A stretch of 64,000 bases of DNA from Ctenosaura bakeri (taxonomy: Eukaryota > Chordata > Lepidosauria > Squamata > Iguanidae). Numbering within the stretch: the stretch's first letter is position 1; every line of letters starts with the position of its first letter. The notes under the pieces were generated by a model, which had not been told where the DNA came from, made no database searches, and saw only the letters and a program-made list of their open reading frames with translations. The stretch is from contig CAOLHI010001660.1 of NCBI GenBank assembly GCA_948474755.1, positions 1 to 64,000 of the forward strand, given 5' to 3'. Positions 1 through 12,357 of the stretch are shown here, in pieces. The position numbers and the translations under genes are program-made.

Positions 1-127
1 TGGCCAAATTACTACATAACTAGAAAAACCATCCTTTTTTCCAAAGTCTGTTGTAGCAAAACATGGAGAGGTTTATCCCACATCATCATCAAGCATAAAG
101 TATTATCTAGAAATTCTGGGTAACATT

Positions 128-215
128 TCATGCAACTGATGAAATGAGCCATGATGCATGAAAGCTCATGGTATAATAACTTTGTTAGTCTTTAAGATGC
201 CACAGAAATCTTCAT
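128..215 (+). repeat. Dispersed repeat, 'catgaaagctcatg' family
   Basis: The segment carries GATGAAATGAGCC, then GCATGAAAGCTCATG and TTTGTTAGTCTTTAAGATGC. The same ordered words recur near 8908-9045 and 42185-42300, and an end fragment lies near 12200-12280. I recognise it as a common reptile interspersed repeat but cannot name the family. Confidence 0.55.
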
Positions 216-1720
216 TTTGTCAACTAGAAATAGTGTTAACCTTTCTTCTTAAAGACAGTTTGCTTGACTGCTACACTGGACATTGGAAGCTCAGCTTTAT
301 AGTATATATAGTCATTTTATCAGGAGCAAATCCCACTTAATTCAGTGCAGCTTACTCTCAGGTAAATGAGCATGGGATTGCAGGATTGGTATACTTTTGT
401 GTACTTCTACAAAGAATCAAGTTTCTTACGAGGACACTGAACCTTGACATGTATGAACTTGCTGATTATTTATTTTTATTATGCAATAAATTTTGTCAAC
501 ACAGGCTTTCCATGCTGTTCCTTCTTCCATCATGCTGTGATAATTCTGATTGTAAATTTGGCCTCCACAAATCAAAACAGATTGCCCAGCTAGAATGACG
601 TACAAGCTGAACAGTAAATCTGATTTAAGGTACAAGAAAAGCCAAAGCCCAGGAAAATCTAGAATAAATTGCTTATTGCTAATATAATGCCAGCTTAGCA
701 GTAAAGACCAGTGGCTCTAAATCACTTTCCTAGTTGTGAATTTGTTGCATATTACAGATGATGCCCCCTCCATAAACCTGTAAAAATAAGAATGTACAGC
801 CACATCCCTCATCAAAATACACATTGCTATAATTTAAAGAGAAGGAACAGACACAAACCATCTAAAATTAAAGATATAACAACACAGACTTTGGGAGAAA
901 GCAGCTAATTTTCTGAATAGCCATAGAGATTATTATCTTCATCAAAACAATGACTTGCATTCTTCTTTGCTAGCATCATAAAAGAAGTCTTTGGGGTTCA
1001 GACCAAATAAGAGGGTTTAAAGGGAAAGCAATTTTTACTGATACTGCTGACCCATTTCTACTCCAAAGGAATGGTTTGCCATCACAAACCTACATTCAAG
1101 CAGAGCTGCAACTACACCTGCCGTCATACTTACCTCCTAATGCAATTGCTCATATTGAGATTTCAGAGCCAATAGTTTGAGCTGAAGTTCATCACAGTAA
1201 GTCAGCCTTAAAAGTACCACTAGATTACTCCCCCACCTTCTTTTTTACAGAAGAACTACAGTTTCTATCTGACCTTTCTTGTCAGAATTCTCTGCAAACT
1301 ATCAGGCCTATCATCCAGATCAGCTACTTCACCCCACCACCATTACAAGAAATCTGATTCCAGATTTTAGACACAATTTAGTGGAAGCCAGTTACAACTA
1401 AGAACAAGAGCCTGGCTTGCTCCCCTACTCCACATTATCACTTTTTATTTGTGCTTCATTTCTTTTAGACTGAAAGTTCAAGTGTGGGGAACATATTGTG
1501 CTGTTACTTTTCAGAGAGCCCAGGGGTGCTTTGAGGCTAAGAGGTAGGATAAAAATGCTTTTAAACATACAAAGAACCAAATGCAAAATAAACCAAGGTC
1601 TGGGATGAAAGCCATTATAACTAATTATCTCTTAAACACACACATGCAGTCAGCTAATCTACTGCACCTTCATTTCCCACTTGTAACTGTACACAGACCA
1701 AATCCATATTCCCAAATAGT

Positions 1721-1812
1721 GCTTTGAGGGTGCTCCTGCATGGCAGGGGTTTGGACTGGATGGTCCGTGTGGTCTCTTCCAACTCTATTTCTATGATTTC
1801 TATGATTCTATG
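1721..1812 (+). mobile_element. CR1 LINE 3' end fragment
   Basis: The segment ends in GGTTTGGACTGGATGG, CTCTTCCAACTC and a short ATTTCTATG/ATTCTATG tail. This is the diagnostic 3' terminus of CR1 retrotransposons. Only about 90 bp of the 3' end are present, as is usual for heavily 5'-truncated CR1 copies. Confidence 0.8.
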
Positions 1813-2235
1813 TCATTCCATGCTCTGTTTACTTCCTCATTCACAATATCCATATTAACCACATATTTCAAGCATCCTCTTGAATCTTTCCTTATAAACA
1901 TAAACCACAAACATGGTCCATCATAGTATCTATACCATATGAACATGCTTTCTAGACCAACCAAAACCCACAACCATGCCCACAACCAAGATCTTCAGGT
2001 ATCTTGCATACATAAGATGCCTTGTATAAAGAAGATGTTACCTCAGCATCCAGGACAACAGAATAACTTATCCTTATAATCAATGTTGGCTCTGTGTTGA
2101 ATTAAGCTGCAATGGTGAGGATTGCAGTGAGGTGTTTCAGACTAGGTTTGTCAGGTTTTAGGTTTTACCCTGAGTCATGGCATCTGTTCATTACAGAAAT
2201 GCAGGCACGTGAAGTATATGGTTGAGATTGGGGAC

Positions 2236-2295
2236 AGAAGGAAGGAAGGAAGGAAGGAAGGAAGGAAGGAAGGAAGGAAGGAAGGAAGGAAGGAA
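2236..2295 (+). repeat. (GGAA)n microsatellite
   Basis: About fifteen near-perfect tetranucleotide GGAA/AAGG units lie in intron 16, 160 nt past the exon 16 donor. They make the low-complexity open frames seen here on both strands, which are not genes. Confidence 0.95.
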
Positions 2296-2452
2296 AAGTT
2301 TTTTTCTTCCTGCATTGTTTTCCACCACAAATTTCTCTCAAATGAGCCTTTGCAACTGCAGATACTATGGACATGCAGAAGCCTGAACTGAGGTGCTGTC
2401 CAGTTGTTGACCAAGACAGAAAAATACTACAGTCAATCAGAAAGTGACTCAC

Positions 2453-2554
2453 AGTGAATTCACAACCAGTGCAGTTCTTGATGTCATCCACTGACAGTCC
2501 TTCCCAGATTTCAATCAAAGTGAGTCCCTTCTTCTTATCAACGTCAAACACAGC
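2453..2554 (-). CDS. OXCT1: OXCT1 exon 16: penultimate coding exon
   Basis: 102 nt, 34 codons (residues 474-507), phase 0 at both ends. It reads [20 protein letters not shown], then [14 protein letters not shown]. The acceptor is CTGTAG and the donor ACT|GTGAGT. The frame stays open past the donor, and translation into the intron would give an unrelated tail, so the exon ends at the splice site. The remaining 13 codons (VSPKLMP.. in mammals) should be in exon 17, left of this window. Confidence 0.95.
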
Positions 2555-3841
2555 CTACAGGATACAAATGAATTATAAATAATTTTATTCTAGAAAAGGA
2601 GAAAAAAGCGAGCCTTAATGAATTAAACTGGAAGATTACAGCCAATCTTACAAGCTGAGAAAGACCAAACCTTCACCCCCTCAAGTCTCGGATGCAGGGT
2701 GTCTCTCTTGCTCCCTGCCTTGTGGTTGGTTGTAGCTCTAGTTCATAAATGCTGGTAGAATCAGCCACAACAGGTGGGTGAAGTTCACCTCCAATATGCA
2801 TCTCAAAACAACATGACAGATAAATGATCTTTCACAATTTCCAGAGCTTTGGAAAATTACTTTTTTGGCTTATAGTTCTTAGAATCCTCTAACAAATATG
2901 ATGAGTGGTATAGCTGCCTGGGGATTTGTGGTGTGGTAGTCTAAAAAAGCAACTTCTCCAAGCTCAGATAATGAGGAAATTATTGCATTGACTAAGTAGC
3001 CTAATTGCTACTTGCTATGAGAGAAACCACAGGGCTTCCTGAGGGGATAGCTGAGCATGCAACCAAGGTCTCTACTCCATCACATAGGTTTCTAAGTTCA
3101 TCTAGGTGACCACGGAGGGACTTGAGCAACTCTGCACCATCAATGGAAGCAGTACTGGAATCGAACTGGGACAAGGATATCCCTGATGTTAAAGAGATAC
3201 TACCAGTGACATCTGCCCCAGTCCTTTGGGAATCCATATGAGATAACCTAGCAGAGATCTGATTCCAGAGAGAACACATGCCGACATCCCAAAATATTGC
3301 CTTATATCACTAGTTACCCAGGAACAACTAGGTGCTGTTGCAAGGCAGCATCCTTGGTACAAAACAGTATTAGTGTTGATGTGATACCTATACTAATCTC
3401 ACATTCAGTGACAACACTAGTTGCAGAGCTTTTGATGCTAGTATTTTATGCATTTCTAGTTCACACTAACATGTCACTTATTAAAATAAAAAAGAGCAGT
3501 TTACTCATAGGATATATTTTGACTTGAATACACAAAACTGCTACCTCTGAAGTTGTTGAACTGGAAACAAATTTTGGCATTTGGCATACATGGTGCAAAG
3601 CCTACAGGGTCAGGAGTACCAGTAGTGAATTTGTATGTGTTTTTGGGAATATGTGATCATTGTAAAACAATTTTTTGCTTGTTCTTCTTGAGTCAAGTTT
3701 AAAAAAATTGGCTATTTTTAAAAAAGAAGAATGTACCACAATGTACTTTAGGGAATTTTCTGTCTATGTGCCTTATTCAGCTGTTGTGAAGACTTAACAA
3801 TTGGATTTTTTATAAAATGTAAGAAAAACAAAATACATTAC
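2555..3841 (-). other. OXCT1: OXCT1 intron 15
   Basis: A 1,287-nt intron. It holds a foldback repeat at 2845-2967 and an unrecognised 92-codon minus-strand open frame at 3001-3279, both described separately. I saw nothing recognisable in the remainder. Confidence 0.85.
2845..2967. repeat. Foldback MITE-like inverted repeat
   Basis: Arms of about 25 bp are inverted copies with three differences: GAGCTTTGGAAAATTACTTT at the left and the complement of AAGCAACTTCTCCAAGCTC at the right. The segment resembles small foldback DNA transposons of reptile genomes. A related degraded copy may lie near 46440. Confidence 0.6.
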
Positions 3842-3922
3842 CTTTTCTGTTATGATGCGATCCACACACTGTTTCCCAGTCAGTGGCAAAGTACAGCTTT
3901 CCAAAATTTTGTAGGCATTACC
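3842..3922 (-). CDS. OXCT1: OXCT1 exon 15: domain B
   Basis: 81 nt, 27 codons (residues 447-473), phase 0 at both ends. It reads [20 protein letters not shown], then [22 protein letters not shown] is a strong family match. The acceptor is CTGTAG and the donor AAG|GTAATG. Confidence 0.95.
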
Positions 3923-4299
3923 CTACAGTGAATGGAAGAGAAGACAGGAAAATGGGCAATCACTTTCCAAGAAGAAACTGCTTGCTGGAAGTTCAGAAGT
4001 TCTCAGAGTACATAACTTTAAACAACAGAAATTTATACCATTTCCAACTGCAGAGCTTCTGCTATGGTTGAACCTTTGATGGAAGATTCTGAATCCACTG
4101 ATTAAATATTCTAGACTCATTTGTGACACAGAATAAGTATGGCTTATGCAACTAGATGTTGGCTTAAAGTTAGAAAACCATTTGGACTTACCTTCCTGTT
4201 TTCTGTACTTCCTGTCTTTGCTCCTAACTTCCAAGATACAATTTAACTACAGATAAACCAGAGCCACTGTTCATGCTGCCAGAAGGATTCAGAGCTAGG

Positions 4300-4432
4300 A
4301 CTGAGGATATGTGGTCTTCCGGACACTCCTGGACTGCATCTTTCATCTTTCCTCATCACTGGCTATGCTGATTATAGCTGATGGGAGCTACCATTTGACA
4401 ACATTAGAAGGGCCATATGGTTCCCCACTCCA
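4300..4432. mobile_element. hAT-like foldback MITE, degraded
   Basis: It contains CTCATCACTGGCTATGCTGA and AGAAGGGCCATATGGTTCCC, words shared with other copies in this window of a palindromic MITE whose arms read CAGGGGTGGG..CCTCCAGATG. The left arm is poorly preserved. Confidence 0.5.
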
Positions 4433-6293
4433 TGCACAGAGGAACCATAGATCTGAGCAAGTATGTCAATCTTTCCCATGTCAGCAATAGGGAAGGCAAA
4501 AACAGCAGTGAATGAACAAAGCCTGCCAGTCCTCTGGCCCATGCTATTCTCTCCACCAGATATGGCTGATCAGTTCTGATCAGTTCTGGGAATGGAACAG
4601 CCACAAGCCACATCCAACACTCCTACCAAGTATGCAGTAACTCTTCAATGACAAAATAATTGAGATGAGAAATTAATCTTACCATCCTTCCCCTTTTTGT
4701 CTCATTATTACACTTTGACTGGCAGAAGCAAACTAAGAAACCAATACTCTTGTCTGTAATGTCTTCCTTCCATCCTAGTCTACTCTCCATCTCCATGGAG
4801 GCTTCCCTACTGTCAAAATGGGATGAGAAACAAACACATTTTCTGAATAAGCAAATAATGCTCCTTCACCCACTTCCAGGTCCAGTCCCTGTGTCTTTCT
4901 CAATTAAACCAGTAAAGCAGGAAATGACTGGATGATAAAAGCATTTCTCAGATGTTGCGTGGCTCACATGCATGTTAAAACCTATTCATTTTAAAATTGT
5001 TTCCTAGTAAAAGTTATAAAGATGATGATCTCCAGATCTGTCTGCATACAGCTTCAAGTCAATACAGAACAGAAGGGCCCCTTTAAAATGACCAAAAATC
5101 TACTTTTATGTTTCTTAAACAACAGCAAATGAAACGCTTTAGTAACATTTTATCCCTTTGAATATTTCATTAGCATTCATATATTTCAAGAGGCAACCTA
5201 GAAAAATTCTGCACACTAATATCAATCAGTGATAAATTTTCTGAATTTCACAGGGATTGAATCTTTTCACTAACTGAACATCATGTACCTTCTCTTTTTT
5301 AAAAAAACTCTGTGTAGCTTGTACTATAAAAGTGTTCTTCCCTCGCTTTATTCCTTTGCTGTAGGGAATGATTGCTTTCTCTCGGTTTATACCACTTAAT
5401 ATCTATATCTCCTTTTGAGACACTTCTCTCCATCAGTGACACTATCTGGCACTAAATAAATAATCATGAAAGGACAAAGATGCTTAATTCAGAGACTCGC
5501 CAAATTTGGTTCCTGGCACAGTAATGATTTATCTGTGCTATTTTTTTAAAACAAGTGCCCATCAGCCTATCAGGTATACTTCTAAGGTCATGTAATACCT
5601 CTTCTCAGCCTCCTACGAAGATTGAAATATCCAGGCTTGTAGAAAGAGAAGGCTTTCAGCACAGCTGTCATGACACCAGCAATACAGAACACTGTACCTT
5701 AAAGATTATCTGACTGTCACCCATTATTGCTACAGCTGTGGTTAAAGCCTGTTTACAGAAAGTCATGGAAGTGAAGAATGGAAGAAGTCAGCCAAGTAGA
5801 GCTTTGCAAAGAATAAAGAGATCAACCAAATGAGTCTTCCAGTGGAGACATAAGCCTTATGGAGGGAAGACACATGTTGTTCCTAGGAATCCTACTGATC
5901 GCCCTGGAAGACACATCCAGTTCTTCTGGGTCCAAGACATCAGGTGTTACTATTTCAAAAATGTATACTACAAAAGCTGATTCTACAGAGCTCTCTTTGG
6001 TTTATCTGCCTCACACCCACTTTAACTGTGGCAGCTGACATTGTTGAGGAACTACTGAGCACCCGCAGAACTCAATAATAATCAGCTACTAAAACCCCAC
6101 ACTTGGGACAATAAGTAAGAGATATTAACTTAATGGGTAACAGGGGAAGGACCTTCCAGAGATGGCACCACATCTATGAAACTTTCTTCTCTAGGAACTG
6201 TGGGGAGAAGACATATATTGGCTAGGAAAACTGCCAGTTATTTATCGGTAGAAAATGAAGTAGTACAGTGGAGCTTACTAAACCTAGATCCGC

Positions 6294-7840
6294 TATTGCT
6301 GTTATCTGCTGTCTCGTCTATCTTATGGTGAGCCTATAGAGGAGAGACCTCCAAATCACTTGCTCAGGTCTTGCAGATTCAGGGAGGTGTCTTCCTTGAG
6401 TGAGTCTATCCACCTGTAATGTGGGATTCCTCTATTCCTACTGCCTTCCACCTTACCAGGCATTATTGTCTTTTCTAGTGAGTCACATCTTCTCATGATA
6501 TGGCCAAAGTATAATAGCCTCAACTTAGTCACCTAGGCTCCTAGGGAGAGTTCAGGCTTGATTTACTCTAGGACTCATTCATTTGTCTTTTAATTGTTGA
6601 TTTTATGCCTAATAGCTTTCTTCACTGTCCAGTTTTCACAATCATACATAGAAATAGGAAATATGATGGCATGGATAATCCTAACTTTAGTATTCAATGA
6701 TATATCTTTACATTTCAGGATCATGGCTGCCCTTGCAAGTCCTAGTCTTCTTCTTATTTCTTGACTGCAGTTTACATTCTGATTAATGACTAAGACAAGG
6801 AATGGAAAATCCTGAACTATTTCAATTTCTTAGTCATCTACTTTAAGTTTATGTACGTAATCTGTGATCATTATTTTTGTTTCCTTAATATTCAACTATA
6901 AATCTGCCTTTGCACTTACTGCCTTGATTTTCTTCAGCAATAGTTCCAATTCTTTGCTATTTTCTGGTATGCTATCATTTGCATATCTTAAATTTCTGAT
7001 GTTCCTTCCTCCAATTTTCATGTCTCCTTACTTTGAGTCTAATCCTGTTTTACACTTACATTCAACTTACAAGTTAAATAGAGTGCTAAAATGCAGCCTT
7101 GCCTGACCCCTCTTACCACTTAGAAACCATTCTGTTTCTCCGTATTCTGTCCTGACGGTAGCCTCTTGTTCTGAGTACATGTTACACACCAGGACAATCA
7201 AATGTTGTGGCACACCCATTTCTTTAAGAGCAATCCATAGTTTCTCATGATCTACACAGTCAAAGGCTTTGCTATAATCTATGAAGCAGAGGCTGATTTT
7301 CTTCTGAAATTCTTTGGTGCACTCCATTATTCAACGTATGCTTGCCATAATGATCCCTGGTGTCCATTCCTTTCCTGAACCCAGATTGGACATCTGGCAT
7401 TTCTCATACCATATATGGTAGAAGTCTTTGTTGTAGAATTTTGAGTATGACTTTTGTTTGCATGGGAAATTAATGCAATGGTGCTGTGGTTACTATAATT
7501 CCTGGTGTCTCCTTTCTTGGGGATTTGAATGGATACGGAACCTTTCCAATCTGTGGGCCATTCTTTTGTTTTCCATATTTGTTGACAGATTTTAGTTAGA
7601 ACTAGAGTAGATTCTGTCTCTGTGGGTACCTCATTGGTTCAACTTGCCATCTGTTCCTGCCGATTTATTTCTCTCAAGTGCTATGAGCACAGCTTTCACT
7701 TCACTTTCTAAAGTTGATGGTTCATCTTCATATAGATTCTTACTTGAATGAGTCTGTCAATCTTTCATCTCTTTCATATAGTCCTTTTGTGTATCATTTC
7801 CTTTTTTTTTTTTTTAATTTCTACTTGGTCATGCAATGTG
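6294..7840 (-). mobile_element. BovB (RTE) LINE, 3' part
   Basis: The minus strand encodes a broken reverse transcriptase. FIDYSKAFDCVDHEKLW appears at about 7230-7290, and the catalytic YADD-type box is degraded to YAND near 6980. At 7067-7327 the frame shows LKEMGVPQHL and EQEATVRTEYGETEWF, which match the BovB/RTE family. The low-coordinate end (near 6294-6345) resembles the tail of the SINEs in this window. Many stops and shifts show it is dead. Confidence 0.8.
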
Positions 7841-8149
7841 TTCCCCTGCTCGAGGGAGTGGGCTTGTTTTCCACTCCTCCAGAAACTAGGACACGGAGCA
7901 ATGGATTCAAGCTTCAGGAAAGGGAGAGTCCACCTGAACCTCAGGAAGAACTTCCTGACAGTCAGAGCTGTATGGCAGTGGAACATGCTGCTGCCTAAAT
8001 GGAGTATGGCAGAGTCTCCTTCTTTGGAGGTTTTTAATCAGAGACTGGATGGCCATCTGTTGGGAGTGCTTTGATAGGCGTTCCTGAATGGCAGGGGGTT
8101 GGACTGGATGGCCTCTGTTCTCTTCCAACACTATGATTCTATGGTCATA
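7841..8149 (+). mobile_element. CR1 3' end inserted in the BovB copy
   Basis: The plus strand carries the CR1 C-terminal coding region ([19 protein letters not shown], then SPSLEVFNQRLDGHL) followed by GGTTGGACTGGATGGCC and a single ATTCTATG tail. BovB-like sequence lies on both sides in the opposite orientation, so this CR1 jumped into an existing BovB. Confidence 0.8.
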
Positions 8150-8395
8150 GAGTACCACCACTCTTGGTTTAAATTTCCCTGATTTCTCAGATCTTGTAAA
8201 AGACATCCCTTGTTCTTCTTTTTGTTATTGCTGTTGTCATCTTCTATTTCTCTGCATTGATTATTATAGTGTTTCTCCTTGTCCCTAAACACAAGTTGTT
8301 GAGCAACTGAATTCAGAGTTCTTACTCTATTTCTGTCACCTTTTACTTTTGCTTCTTATCTGACTTTAACTGCTTGAAGATTTGCCATAGATCTC
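8150..8395 (-). mobile_element. BovB (RTE) LINE, segment beyond the CR1
   Basis: This segment continues the BovB copy after the nested CR1, on the same strand as 6294-7840. It is placed by overall resemblance to the BovB region upstream of the reverse-transcriptase core and by context. No clear motif is visible, and the outer edge is approximate. Confidence 0.5.
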
Positions 8396-8907
8396 CATAA
8401 AAACAGATGTGCACACAGTCTTGAAGCCTGTACATATTTCAAGCCTATGTAGATACACATTTAAATTAGGCAAACATGCCTTTTCTGGGGTCTGAATTTA
8501 GTAGCTGCCATTTTTCAAGACTACTAATAGGACAATATACATGAATGAGTTATTTTGAGCATACAAAAAGCTGAGATCATTCACCAAAAGGAAGTACTTT
8601 GTAAAAAATCAAAAGCAAAAGATCTACTGCTACCCAGATAACAAAGATAAATAGATGTATTTTAGTATGATCCTTCTTGGGTTAAAACCACAGACTTCTC
8701 AGATCCACAGAATCTAATATTAAGGATTCATGCATATATGCACAGCACACGTGACTGTGGCTGCAATCAGATTGAAACTGGATACAGAAAATAACAATTT
8801 ATTGCCAAGATATTCTTGTGCATTGTTTATGATCAGTGTTAAAAATATAATTCTCATTTTCTGCACTGAATGTCACTTTGATCCACCCACAACTATGTGG
8901 ACATATG

Positions 8908-9045
8908 CCTGAAGCTTGAATATTAAATTCCTGAAGCTATGTATGCAGAGGATGACTATAATCCATGAAAGCTCAAGAAAATAAGTGTGTTAATCTTAAA
9001 GGTAGCACAAGATTCTTTGTTGTTCTGCTAGAACAGACTAAGACA
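8908..9045 (+). repeat. Dispersed repeat, 'catgaaagctcatg' family
   Basis: The words AATCCATGAAAGCTC, GTGTTAATCTTAAAGGTAGC and GATTCTTTGTTGTT, then GAACAGACTAAGACAGC, are in the same order as in the other copies in this window. Family not named. Confidence 0.55.
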
Positions 9046-9499
9046 GCTTTGCTTTCTGAGGAGCTACCAAGCACTGGTCTTTTCTTCTGGAGAGCAAAGG
9101 GCATTCTGTAGCAGATTATGTGCTACAGAAAAGCTGAGCTGAAGATGAGATTTTGAAATGCTGAGGGAACTGGTTTGCTGAAAAGAGACCAGAGACCTTG
9201 TTCCAAGACAGGAAGAAGCATGGCAAAACACAGAGACAGAAGCAAGAAACCACGCCAGAGGAAGCAGATAACAGGTTAGCTCATATTGAGTCATATCCAG
9301 CAGCGTCCTTTCCCCAGTAAAATGGAAACAGATCTTGTCCCTCTCTGCAGGGAACAAATCTGGGTAGGAACAAAGGTGTGAAGATCAAACAATTCCTGTT
9401 GTGCGAGCTGAAGCCTTCCTTTGCAATGGTGTATTTAGTCCACAGAAATGTTTGTTTTCTAGCTAGAAAAAAAAATAAAACTGAGTAGAGAATATATTA

Positions 9500-9607
<108 letters not shown>

Positions 9608-9883
9608 CTAGAAAAAAAGAAATTTCAAGCTTAAACAGGAATGCTGAAGCTCTCTCTTTTGCTTTCTGAATTCTGTAAAAGTGATCAACATCAAACCTGC
9701 ACAAATACAAAATTAAACAAGCAAACACTATACGACCATTTGTACAATTGATGCTTGATCCTGTCTGTGTGTGTCTTTACATATTTAAAGTGCTCTGCAC
9801 CGTTACCTGAATTATCCTCACTGCCACTATGTGAGATGTGTAATAAACCTGTACAGATAATAAGGCTGATGGGCCAAACAGAA

Positions 9884-9960
9884 GGGCCTGGTGGCACGGT
9901 GGTTAAACGCCACTACTGCAGCCACAACGTTGTGAGTTCAATCCTGCATAACATAAGTGC
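9884..9960 (+). mobile_element. tRNA-derived SINE head fragment
   Basis: GGCCTGGTGGCACGGTGG with GTTAAACGC resembles an internal A box, and GTTGTGAGTTCAATCC resembles a B box. They lie about 35 bp apart, as in a polymerase III promoter. No acceptor stem folds back, so it is a SINE piece and not a tRNA gene. Confidence 0.6.
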
Positions 9961-10514
9961 ACAGCTTGATGTTTGACATTGTCCAGTTCTCCAGGGCCAG
10001 CATTAGAGGTCAAATGTGTTGGGCAATGCTATAAACAGGGGGTCTTTCTCATTACAAAATTATAGTGCCATGAGTCCTCTTCAGCCAGGGTGGACAGACT
10101 GGATCTTGGATAAAGCTACTATACCTTAAGGCTTAACAGATCTCCAAGCAGCACAAAATATCATACAGCTCCAACAAGTGGGATGTAAGTATTTGTCCTT
10201 CCTCACTTTCTAAGCCCTAATTTTTAGCCACAGCCATCCCAACCCAACAGCTATTGCCACACTGTTGGAGAGTGGGGGTCCTAAAGGAGTGTCCAGTTCT
10301 AGTTGTGTTGCCAGATTCTCCCCTTTGCCATCTTGTTCTCTTTCAGAAAGGCAATAACTTTGTTGGGAGAAGACAACTTTAAGTGAAAGCTGGAGTTTGG
10401 GAGGACAGGTATCTTCATCCCACTTAACAGAGCTTTATAGTACCTCCTCCTACTCCAAGATTTCTTAAGGATTAACACTACAGGAGCTCTGTCCCAGATC
10501 TAGTCTGGCAACTC

Positions 10515-10710
10515 TAATTTCAACTCCCATGGGAACATCCTATGGAATCTGGGTGTTGTCATCTGATAAGGCATTAGAGCAATCTGGCTGTGAATCCTAA
10601 ATATTCCTCTTTAAACTGCAAATCCGAGGATTCCATACAATGTCTTCATGGCAGCTGAAGCAGAATCACAGCACTATAAGTGTGCAGTGCGGACAAAGGG
10701 GATTCCACAG
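10515..10710. mobile_element. Foldback MITE, degraded
   Basis: CATCCTATGGAATCTGGG in the left arm and AAACTGCAAATCCGAGGATT plus a CACTATAAGTG block in the right arm match the well-preserved hairpin at 32691-32860. The copy is diverged and its ends are approximate. Confidence 0.5.
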
Positions 10711-12199
10711 TTTTCCTTCAGTTCACACTGAAGGAACTGTTCTTTTTTCCCTCCATCCCTCAATAGCTCTGCCTTTGGTCCTTCAGACAGCAAAGGTACT
10801 CTCCTGGGCCAAGGAATTACTCAAGGCACCAACCAGCACCCCTAGAAACACTGCAAGCAGACCTTGATGTAAAATCAGTAGTATTGTCAGCAGCAGCCAC
10901 ATTGGCTGCACCACATACCAGGTAAACCTGTCTAGAAATGAGATGGTGGTTAAACAGAGTGGTTAAATCGAGCAGCCTTTATAATGTAGAAAAGTACTGC
11001 ACAGATGTAAAGTGAGATTTTATTCAGTCTTCTTTACTGAAGAAACTTTGAAAGGCTTAAAAATAACAACACAAAAACTAGTGTTCAGAAATGTTATTTC
11101 TGCAGTTTTATAAATCATTACAGTTGTCAACTACTAGTTGTACAGAGGCCCTGTCCAATTTCTCTTGTTCCCCCAGTGAACATATGTCACACAGAACATT
11201 TTAAGTACATTTTTTTTTAAAAAGCACATTAATATCAACTGTCCAGTAGTATAGCTTGAGTCAGATAAAAAGAAAAGAAGGTAACATTCTCATCCTATTT
11301 GAGTAGTTTATTTTCTGCTTTTGCGGTATAAAATACATGACCAGACAGAACCAAAGACAAATTGCACTGAAATACAGTTTCTCTATCATTTTTCTCCTAT
11401 TTCCTACTGGCAACAAAATGGTACAATTACAGAATTACGGTCAGCATACTCCCATCTCTGACAACTATATTAGATATGGAGGAAAGGAGAAGGAAATATA
11501 GAAAAGGTAAAAAGAAGGCCGCCAAGAATGTTACCCAAGCACGCAAAGAAATTATTATAATGCTGTTTTTTCCTGAAGTAGAAAGAATTAAACAACCACC
11601 CCATGAGCAACAGCTGGTTAAAAACCACTGAAACACAACGGTCTACACATGGCAATCTGAAGACATGCAAAGTCAAAATGTCAGTTAAGATGGACAGCTG
11701 GTTCTGTAACTATATTTTCATGTCTCTACCCTTCCTTCCAAAAGTCTCTTACTCTTAAAGCTTTAAACCTGGCATTATTTGTAGAGGTGAACATGCAATG
11801 TCAAATAGACACAAGCGTCACAATCCACAAACTGCACCTGTACACATGAAAGTGCCATGCTTGGTTAGACATATTCAACCACTGTGCACTTGTGGGAAAA
11901 GTGGAAATGTAAATGCAAAGATATGAGTTTTACTGAATTTTAAAATCACACTCTTTACTTTCCAATTTGTAAGTCTGAAGAGTAGAATTTTTAAATACAT
12001 ATGTCAAAAGCATTATCTACTGGAGATACAGTGAAACTTCAAAAGAGTCATACGGTGCTTACCTCTGCCTACATGTAATGTAACATAGGCAGATGCCAGC
12101 TAGGAAAAAGCACAGGAGAGACAATCTCTCTCCTTTTTGTAAATCTTTTCCTAGGCTATATTATAGGACAGTCCTAACACTTAGAAGCGGTATTCAAAG

Positions 12200-12280
12200 A
12201 GACAGTCGTGTTAGTCTGTTTTACATAAAAAGACAAAAAAAATCCAGTAGAACCTTTGAAACTAACTGTGAAAAAGACAT
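12200..12280 (+). repeat. Dispersed repeat end fragment
   Basis: GTCGTGTTAGTCTGTTTTA, then AGTAGAACCTTTGAAACTAA, resembles the other terminus of the 'catgaaagctcatg' repeat family. It is directly followed by an L2-type tail. Confidence 0.45.
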
Positions 12281-12287
12281 TTCTAAT

Positions 12288-12357
12288 GGAGGCTATCTGT
12301 ACTACTGTCCACTTTATCCCATCCTTGGAGAAAGGGAGGGCATAAATTTAATAAATA
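12288..12357 (+). mobile_element. L2-type LINE or SINE 3' tail
   Basis: CTTGGAGAAAGGGAGGGCAT followed by AAATTTAATAAATAC is the usual 3' end of L2-mobilised elements in amniotes (gagaaaggcgggatataaat-type). Only the tail is recognisable. Confidence 0.55.

Larger units (their letters stand above)
1..2452 (-). other. OXCT1: OXCT1 intron 16 (partial)
   Basis: This non-coding stretch holds a dispersed-repeat copy near 128-215, a CR1 3' end at 1721-1812 and a GGAA microsatellite at 2236-2295. I saw nothing recognisable between about 400 and 1720 or between 1812 and 2235. Exon 17 was searched for by eye using its expected codons and not found. Confidence 0.8.

Noticed and set aside
1..2452. OXCT1 exon 17 (last 13 codons)
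   Set aside because: No acceptor followed by codons for VSPKLMP-like sequence was seen; probably left of the window.
2165..2551. 128-codon minus-strand frame running from exon 16 into the intron
   Set aside because: Its first half is exon 16, but past the GTGAGT donor it runs into unrelated sequence and a GGAA/CTTC repeat. The real protein is spliced here.
7067..7327. 86-codon minus-strand frame as a host gene
   Set aside because: It is a piece of BovB reverse transcriptase with broken ends and degraded active site.
9884..9960. tRNA gene
   Set aside because: A- and B-box-like words are present but no cloverleaf or acceptor stem; it is a SINE head.
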